Shown: positions 57,861-64,000 of the stretch, in pieces
Position numbering within the stretch: the stretch's first letter is position 1
Layout: every line of letters starts with the position of its first letter
DNA from: Cladophialophora immunda
Lineage: Eukaryota > Ascomycota > Eurotiomycetes > Chaetothyriales > Herpotrichiellaceae
Reading direction: 5' to 3'
Assembly: GCF_000835495.1 (NCBI RefSeq)
Contig: NW_015622544.1
Location: 577,704-641,703 of the forward strand
DNA: 64,000 bases
Position numbers and translations under genes: made by a program
The notes under the pieces: generated by a model
What the model was told of the DNA's origin: nothing
Database searches by the model: none
What the model saw: only the letters and a program-made list of their open reading frames with translations

Positions 57861-58796
57861 TCAGTAGCCAGCAGTCTTCAACTCCTTCTCTGTCCACTCC
57901 CACAACTTCTGTCCCGCCTCTGCGTCTTTGGTCCACTTGTTCGGCCTATGCTTGCCAACAGGTGTGTAATACCCTCCACTGACCAGCTCCTCCTTTTTGG
58001 CGCCAGCTGCTGCCCACAGCTGATTCAAGGCTCCAGCCTCGATGGTCTGGAACATCAACGGCCCAAATATCATGGACCCGTACTTCATAATGGGGTTGGT
58101 CTGAGTGTTTGGGATGTAAAGATCGGTTTTGATAATGCCGGGATGAAGCGACACGCTGGTCAGCGTCGGATAACGCCGAGCCAACTCGGCAGCAAAGATG
58201 ATGTTGGCCGCTTTGGAAGCTCCATATCGGGTCCAAGGACCAGTAGCTGTAAGCTTTTCCGTCGACAGGATCGTATCGAGGTTTGGGGCCATGTTCCAAG
58301 CCTCGGAGGAGACAGATATAACGCGCACGTCAGAGTTGCGCTCCTTGGCGGTCTTTTCCATGGTGGGAAGGAGGAGTTTCGTCAGTAGAAAGTGGCCCAC
58401 ATGGTTGGTGCCCATCTGAACATCTTGTCCCGTGGCTGTCTTGCCTGCAGGAACAGCCATAATACCAGCATTCAGAACAAGAATGTCTAGTCGGTCGCTG
58501 TGGCTGATGACTTGGTCGGCGGCTTGTTTGATGGAGGGCAATGAGGTGAGGTCAAGAGGAAGGTACTCGACATTGACATCTTGTGAGGTCTGCGCCTTGA
58601 TTGACGCTACGGCATCACGTCCTTTGGATTCGGTTCTTGAAGCAAGGTAGATCTTTTGAGGGTTGTGCTTCGCGAGTTGCAGGACTGTCTCCTTGCCGAT
58701 ACCATTATTCCCCCCGGTCACGAGGATGACTTTGCCCGCCAGGCTTTGGATGCTTGTGGCGGGGACGAATGAGGAGCTAGTGCTGAATGGCCACAT
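57861..58796 (-). CDS. Short-chain dehydrogenase/reductase, retinol-dehydrogenase-like
   Basis: I start at ATG 58796 (MWPFSTSSSFVPATS), which gives 311 aa, normal for the family. The frame stays open for 141 more codons upstream, but that part has no family signal. Motifs: TGGNNGIGKET (cofactor), LNAGIMAVP, an active-site Ser in VISVSSEAWN and YGASKAANI. Thr in HPGIIKTDL is typical of the subclass that includes WW-domain oxidoreductase and retinol dehydrogenases. It probably reduces or oxidises a small alcohol or steroid-like substrate with NADP(H). Substrate unknown. Confidence 0.9.
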   Translation of the reverse strand: MWPFSTSSSFVPATSIQSLAGKVILVTGGNNGIGKETVLQLAKHNPQKIYLASRTESKGRDAVASIKAQTSQDVNVEYLPLDLTSLPSIKQAADQVISHSDRLDILVLNAGIMAVPAGKTATGQDVQMGTNHVGHFLLTKLLLPTMEKTAKERNSDVRVISVSSEAWNMAPNLDTILSTEKLTATGPWTRYGASKAANIIFAAELARRYPTLTSVSLHPGIIKTDLYIPNTQTNPIMKYGSMIFGPLMFQTIEAGALNQLWAAAGAKKEELVSGGYYTPVGKHRPNKWTKDAEAGQKLWEWTEKELKTAGY

Positions 58797-60699
58797 GCTG
58801 GCAAATCCGGGATGAAAAACTTCAATGGCAAGCAAGGGATGCAGGGCGTATGGCAGCAGAAGACCCGTAGCGAGATTGAACAGTTCTCGGAAGTGTACTA
58901 GGTATAGGTTTCCTTCTGTAGGAATTGCGGGTGAGGAGTGAGGATGGTTCTGTGCTGTCGCATTGGCTTGCTCGTGCTTTTGTACGTCTTCAGTCTCGAT
59001 GTTATCGCAGGCCCCTGAAGCTGGTGACGACATTCGCGCAACAATATTACGCCGACGGTCTCGATGATGTTGACATATTGGATGCAGGAATTTGAGATCT
59101 AGACGAGGACCGTTCCGTATAGCATGATGCCCACGGTAGCGAATGAAACTCGATGGAGCATGTTGGCTGCGATGATGGTTAGCGAGATCAGCCTCCAGAG
59201 TTTGGGGGAATTGTCGCATACGGGCGTAAAGCGCCGGATCTCAGCCAATCGCGATGCGCAAATGCCGGAGTTTCGGAAGAACTCATCCAGGCTCCGGGTC
59301 TCCAGCCTAGCCAGCCTCAACTCGTTCTCTGTACTCTGTACTCCGCATATCAGATGCTTTATCAGATGCTTTGCACTACCGGCGACCATATTGCGACTGC
59401 TTCATGGAGAAGTAGGTTGAACACCGACTGTCGAGCAACTTCCGAGTCCTACGAGCGCAGCACGCGTCTGTTCCCATCCGGGTAGTTGCACATGTTCTCA
59501 AATCTATGCAGATGCCGATGGACGCCGAAGACTGTGATTAGTATGGTAGAATAACCTTCTCGACCTTTGTCCAAGAGCCCGCAGCAGCCGCATCAGGAAT
59601 GGGAAAGATACAGTTGGTGAGGATGATTAATTGGGGGTAAAGAGCGGGACACCGACTGCGGCACAATTACTTCGTCCTGGTGAACCGACAATCCCTAGCA
59701 CCAGAACCCTATTGCAGGTACCGGAGAAAGATGCAGTTGTGATCATAAGCCCGGCACATTGGTAGTGCCAGTGAGCAACGACCCAGAACAACTTCTGCAG
59801 TGTCAAGAGGCTTTGAGCACACTCGGGATTTCCTAGGCGGCGCTGAGCCATGCCAACGCAGAAAGAGGATCATCCCAGTACACATCTTCAGAGCAGGTGT
59901 GTTTGTCTGACAGCAGAGACTGTTTCCTGGTTGTCAGTGCTAGAAGTGAGTCCTCTCCTTTTGAGATCAAGCTGGCGTTTAACCAAGCCTTGTGTCTCCA
60001 GTAAATATCACACACCCGCACACGAAGGGCTGTATCGGAAGACTGTTTTCGATTACCTGGCTGTCAGCACCCTTCAAGAATAATGTGCTCTTCACTATCC
60101 AAGTATCCTCACCAGCGAGCACATTGATCACAGATACCCTAACATGGAGACGATGGACATGCTGAGACACATTTGGAGACTGCTCACGGCGTCCGGCCGG
60201 TCGATTCTCAGCACCGGGGGAGGAGATGAGCAAGTTTAAGTACCAGAGACGAAAGAGCCAAAGAGCGGTGGGTGCCGAATGGGCTCTTTGTCGCTCCAAA
60301 AAAAGGGCTGCGGTGGTGGAGCTTGTCAGATCATGGATGTATGAGTGCGCCGCCCTGCAGTCGCGGAACAACGAATCACGGCCGCCGCCCAACCCGAAAA
60401 CTTGCTCACTTGGCGACCTCGTCGAATCTTCTTCTACCAGCGACTCCTGTGGCCTCCAACTTCCCTCGACTGACAGACTCTCCTGTTTTCCTGCTATTCT
60501 AGACTTCCTTGAGCGCGTGCATCAGTATTCCATTACCTCTGCAACACCGTCTCTACAGAACTCCTAAAATCACATCGACCATCCAGTCCTTCCACCTCCA
60601 GAGAGAGCCGTCTTCTTGGTTATCGCGGAATTGATATCGAGTCTTTTGACTTCCCCACGCCCGTGCTCTTCAGCTTCGCAACCCGACATCTCCCCCGCC
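58797..60699. other. Divergent intergenic region, 1.9 kb
   Basis: It holds the promoters of the SDR and copper transporter genes. A tandem 12-bp duplication (ATCAGATGCTTT twice) lies at 59349-59372. No supported gene. Confidence 0.5.
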
Positions 60700-61318
60700 A
60701 TGTCGGACTCATCCTCGGATTCGATGTCCATGTCGTCCACCTCCATGTCGATGCCCATGGTGTTCACCACCTCGCACCACACGCCCCTGTACGGGACCGG
60801 GTGGACGCCGACCACGAGCGGCGGGTACGCCGGCACCTGCATATTCCTGGTGATCCTGGCCATCGGGCTGCGGCTGGTGTTTGCGGCGAAGGCCGTGTGC
60901 GAACAGAGATGGGCGGTTGCCGCACGGAGGCGGCGGTTCGTGCTCGTCAAGGGGAGGGCCACCGAGGCTGGGCGGATCGACCAGGACCCCGATGCGAAGA
61001 CGGGCGCCCTCATCACGGTCAACGGCGTCGAGGAGAACGTCAAGGTCGTCGAGGCCAGAGACGTCTTCCCTCCCTTCCGCTTGTCGGTCGACGTCCCCCG
61101 CGCCGTTTTGACCACCATCATTGCCGCCATGGCTTATTTGCTGTAAGTCTACCTCCGCCCGTGATTCTCTCGATGGCGCCCTCCGATGCTTACTCCTAAA
61201 CAGGATGTTGGCGGTCATGACGATGAACGTGGGCTACTTCCTTTCCGTGCTCTTGGGGGTGTTCCTGGGCGAGATGTTGGTAGGAAGATATGCTCGGAAC
61301 GACGAAAACTTCCATTGA
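60700..61318 (+). CDS. Ctr-family copper transporter
   Basis: Two exons (60700-61142 and 61204-61318) give 185 aa; donor GTAAGT, acceptor ACAG, join reading MAYLL-MLAVMTMN. The N-terminus is Met/Ser-rich (DSMSMSSTSMSMPM), the copper-binding arm. TM1 is CIFLVILAIGLRLVFAA, TM2 carries the essential MxxxM (MLAVM) and TM3 a GxxxG (GVFLG). This is the fungal Ctr2/Ctr3-like type for Cu(I) uptake at the plasma or vacuolar membrane. In fungi such genes respond to copper starvation; I see only weak TTGCTCA-like sites upstream, so regulation is unproven. Confidence 0.93.
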
Positions 61319-61966
61319 GATTTTGGTTTCATCCGTTTTCATGTCCTCGGAATTTCGACGAATTCAGAGGTCCGAGTTGATGGCATGGTCCGGTTTGAAA
61401 GAGCCTGTCGTTTTAGCGAGATTGTTATGTGGCGGCATTTATTTACACGGAGCATGTTTTACACATCTCTCCCAGATGGAAATGCAGTGATGACTTATAC
61501 GATGGTTTGATATGGTCCTGGTTGTGGTTCTCAAAGTAGCGCAACAACGGCCCCATCCCTTGTCTTTCTTCTAGAACCTGTCTTTTGTCCACCCTAATGG
61601 CCGAGCTGATCAGGAGACCTTCGATCTATCCATCCCTTCATCGGCCAAAGCCTGGGTCTCGGACTGGATTGACTCGGTGCAGGCTCACTAGATTGGCCTT
61701 ACAAATCTCCCCGTACCACATCTTCAACTGGTAGTGAAAGTGCCGATACTCGCCGCCGTTGCTTGACCTCTCGATCGTGGAGCATTTCCCGTCCAACAGT
61801 CTATCTCTATGTTCACCACTGCCGTCCCAGCAGCGGGATGTCACAACCATGTTGCATATTGTACGATTCTCCCTAATCCGAGACCTCAGGCGTTCTTTCT
61901 ACTGTACGTGGCAGGCAGAGTGATTCAGAGGTGGCTCCTGTCTCGGGCCCTGTTGTTGACGGCACC
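61319..61966. other. Intergenic region between convergent genes, 648 bp
   Basis: It should hold both 3' ends. Nothing else is seen. Confidence 0.5.
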
Positions 61967-62854
61967 TCACGGCCAGGTCTCGACCCGATTCCACTCCCCT
62001 ATTGAATCACTCGGCTTGGGCCCGTCGGGGCCACCGACGTCCTGCGCCAGCGTCCAGATCTGCCTGGTGGCCTTGGTCGGGTCCGTCAAGTCGACCGCCT
62101 CGACCTGCTCGGGCGTGATGATGGCGACGCGGAAGTGCCGCCTCGCGAGCGCCTCCTCCGACAGGTGTCCTGCTTTCTGGCCCAGGGCCTCCCCGGCCTG
62201 CTCGTCGTTCCCTTCCGACAAGGGCCGACCGGGGGGCGGGTTCTTGAACGAGCCCCTCATGACCGGGGACAGGTTTTCAAAGTAGTTCTCCACCTCGCGT
62301 CTCCAGGACCAGGCCGACGACGACGACAAGTCACTGTTCTTTTGTGCGTCGGATCCCTCGCGCTCGCGCATGTAGCGTCCTACCTCGGCCTTGACGGTCA
62401 CGGTGCCGGAATTCTGCGCCTCCGGGGTACCGCCTTCGACGTCGTCCGCCGCGACGAGCCAGCACTTGCCCCGTATGCGCCACTGCGTCTTTGTGTCCTT
62501 GATCCAGTAGACCGCCTCGATGGGGCCGCCGCCGCCACATCCGGAGCGAGACTGTGCCAGGTCCCCTCTCCCTTTGCCCGAGGCGAAGAGCTCGTAGGTC
62601 TTGCGCATGCGCGCGTCCGTGGTGAACGTGGGACAGTCGGACTCGTACACCGGCGGGTTCTTGGGCAGCGTGTTGTATTCGTTCTCCGGCAGCGTGGCCC
62701 AGAAGCCGCGAAAGATGCACGTCCGCGCCCGGGGCAGCCCCGCTTCCGTCACGGTCGCCAGCGTGAACTCGAACCCTGCGCCGCCCGCCTGGTCGAGGTG
62801 TTCTTGGAAGGTTCGCTTCCAGGGCGCGGCGGTCGAAGGGGTGGGGTGCGACAT
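61967..62854 (-). CDS. Pyridoxamine 5'-phosphate oxidase-like FMN-binding protein (Alr4036 family)
   Basis: An intronless 295-aa frame from ATG 62854. The N-terminal strand FEFTLATVTEAGLPRARTCIFRGF is the split-barrel FMN-binding start typical of Pyridox_oxase_2 proteins, and TDARMRKTYEL continues the family pattern. PIEAVYWIKDTKTQWRIRGKCWL is the second barrel half. The central part has a Gly-rich insert (SRSGCGGGGP) and a Ser-rich loop. The C-terminal WNRVETWP is the usual ending. This family is often called PNPOx-like, but true vitamin B6 oxidase activity is not shown. Confidence 0.88.
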   Translation of the reverse strand: MSHPTPSTAAPWKRTFQEHLDQAGGAGFEFTLATVTEAGLPRARTCIFRGFWATLPENEYNTLPKNPPVYESDCPTFTTDARMRKTYELFASGKGRGDLAQSRSGCGGGGPIEAVYWIKDTKTQWRIRGKCWLVAADDVEGGTPEAQNSGTVTVKAEVGRYMREREGSDAQKNSDLSSSSAWSWRREVENYFENLSPVMRGSFKNPPPGRPLSEGNDEQAGEALGQKAGHLSEEALARRHFRVAIITPEQVEAVDLTDPTKATRQIWTLAQDVGGPDGPKPSDSIGEWNRVETWP

Positions 62855-63206
62855 TGCGGCGGCGACGCGGGCGAGGCGATGGAGAGCGGGGGAGGCCAGT
62901 TTCAGGTTATCAACGGGCTGGGAGGTGGAGGGAGAGGAGGTTTAGGAGGGATCAGTGCATGAGAGGTTTGGTGCTTCTATATTCTTGGGACATGGGAGCC
63001 GGTCCATGACGCGCTCATTGAAGGATTGAAATCATCACAGAATGTCCATGACGTCGAAAGCCTCCGAGTTGTCGCTAACTACGGAGTGCATCTACAACGC
63101 GCTCGGGACTCCGCCCTCGGCACCTAGATTCACTCACCAACGAAAAGCCTACTTGTCATCGGTAGGTTTATAGAGCAAAAGGATGAACTACTTCTTACCC
63201 GGTGAA
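62855..63206. other. Intergenic region, 352 bp
   Basis: Promoter region of the PNPOx-like gene and the 3' side of the next gene. Nothing distinctive seen. Confidence 0.5.
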
Positions 63207-64000
63207 TTACTGGAAGTTCTTCAGCTCCCCTTTCGGCAGCACTTTCTCGTGGGCTCCCCTCTCACTGAACTTTCTCTTCCAACTCCAGGCCTCGTCCCGC
63301 TCTGGTCCATTCGACTTACCGTCCAGCACGTTGACGACATATTTCCCAATGTTCGGCAGGAACTTCCAGCTGTGGAACGACCCGGCTGTGGCGAAGTAGA
63401 GATTCGACAGTCGCGGGTCAGGGTGTTGCGCGATCAGCTGGTTTTGATCGGGAGATATGGCGTCCCAGCAGAGGCGCCAGTCGTCTGGCAATCTGCCGTC
63501 GTCGAGAATCTGCGGAACGCGCTGGCGGATGATCTCTATGGATTCGTGCTTGAGCGATTCTGAGACCGAATGTTGATCAGGTGCTGGGACCGAAATGTTT
63601 TGGCCTGTCTCTGGATGAGGTTGGGTGTTGAGGAAAGTGTTGGCATTGGTGAATTTAAACAACCGCTGCTCACCTGGCGGCATTGCCTCTCCCTTTGCCC
63701 CAAAGATCAAGACCGGCATCTGTGAGTAATGTCGAGCTTCTTCTGCTGAGACCTTGAATGCTGCCACGCACACCCCCGCGGCTTGGATTTGTCTTTGGAT
63801 GCTGTTCTCCTGAGAAATGGTCATCTTCTTCTCCAGTGGTGCCATCAACCATGGCGTCCATGCCCCGGTAGCTAGAACAATCTTTTCACCAGTGAACGTC
63901 CGCCCATCAACGGTGCGGACACCGGTCAGCTTGTCACCATCACTGAGCAGCTCACTCACTTCTCCTACCTCGTGCTTTACACCAGCTTTGACAGCTTCGT
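63207..64000 (-). CDS. FAD-dependent amine oxidase (DAO family, fructosyl-amino-acid/sarcosine oxidase-like), N-terminus outside window
   Basis: The frame runs open from the right window edge to a stop at 63207, about 263 codons of the C-terminal part. The ATG-like codon at 63959 is a GTG within the gene. Seen are GRTFTGEKIVLATGAWTPWL (FAD-contact strand) and RLCWDAISPDQNQLI, whose Cys aligns with the residue that holds FAD covalently in monomeric sarcosine oxidase and amadoriases. LYFATAGSFHSWKFLPNIGKYV near the C-terminus is also typical. The N-terminal dinucleotide-binding motif is not in the window. It probably oxidises an N-substituted amino acid and releases H2O2. No peroxisomal SKL-type end is visible (the end is ELKNFQ). 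Confidence 0.88.
   Translation of the reverse strand, partial: EAVKAGVKHEVGEVSELLSDGDKLTGVRTVDGRTFTGEKIVLATGAWTPWLMAPLEKKMTISQENSIQRQIQAAGVCVAAFKVSAEEARHYSQMPVLIFGAKGEAMPPGEQRLFKFTNANTFLNTQPHPETGQNISVPAPDQHSVSESLKHESIEIIRQRVPQILDDGRLPDDWRLCWDAISPDQNQLIAQHPDPRLSNLYFATAGSFHSWKFLPNIGKYVVNVLDGKSNGPERDEAWSWKRKFSERGAHEKVLPKGELKNFQ

Noticed and set aside
60663..61199. 178-codon plus frame and antisense frames
   Set aside because: Shadows of the GC-rich first exon of the Ctr copper transporter.
55768..64000. Secondary-metabolite cluster (regulator plus reductases plus FAD oxidase)
   Set aside because: No backbone synthase (PKS, NRPS, terpene cyclase) is present and the interleaved genes are housekeeping types.

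Overview
The window is chromosomal DNA of a filamentous ascomycete (Pezizomycotina). Genes sit on both strands and are separated by 0.3 to 4 kb of non-coding DNA. Introns are short (about 50 to 150 nt) with GT...AG ends and CTAAC/CTGAC-like branch sites. The gene families are fungal: GRAM/VASt sterol-transfer protein, DUF3431, Zn2Cys6 regulator, OCH1-like GT32, CVNH lectin and a Fps1-type aquaglyceroporin with an NLA box. The repeated word TACGGAGTA is something I associate with Eurotiomycete genomes, but that is weak evidence and I cannot name a species. I see no bacterial, viral or transposon block, no rRNA or tRNA gene, and no CRISPR array.

Layout. 0-10 kb: a sulfotransferase-like protein cut by the left edge, an LPLAT-type acyltransferase divergently arranged with a mitochondrial-type NAD(H) kinase, and a lineage-restricted protein of unknown function. 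10-25 kb: a CVNH lectin-domain protein, an OsmC-family protein followed by a scrambled partial copy of itself, an aquaglyceroporin, a WDR70-like WD40 protein divergent from an alpha/beta hydrolase, a seven-exon Yra1/ALY mRNA-export adaptor, and a GH47 alpha-mannosidase. 25-42 kb: a DUF3431 protein, a possibly broken Ser/Thr-rich membrane protein, a NIPA-like transporter, an MIT/coiled-coil protein, a large GRAM-VASt membrane-contact protein, and a GT32 glycosyltransferase. 41-54 kb: a PKA-type AGC kinase, acyl-protein thioesterase 1, a small cupin, a 4.3 kb gene-free block, and a basic Ser-rich protein whose 3' end overlaps that of a Zn2Cys6 regulator. 55-64 kb: two short-chain or extended dehydrogenases, a Ctr copper transporter, a PNPOx-like flavoprotein and an FAD amine oxidase cut by the right edge.

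Most genes look like independent housekeeping or accessory loci, not an operon or biosynthetic cluster. Two loose themes are secretory-pathway glycan processing (GH47, GT32, perhaps DUF3431) and redox or flavin chemistry at the right end. I rebuilt splice junctions by hand for 12 genes where conserved protein sequence fixes the frame. The clearest structural oddity is at 13570-13718. It is a chimeric copy of two separate parts of the OsmC gene, one inverted and one direct, joined at a shared 13-nt word, which suggests recent template switching. I did not find a convincing new multi-gene system.
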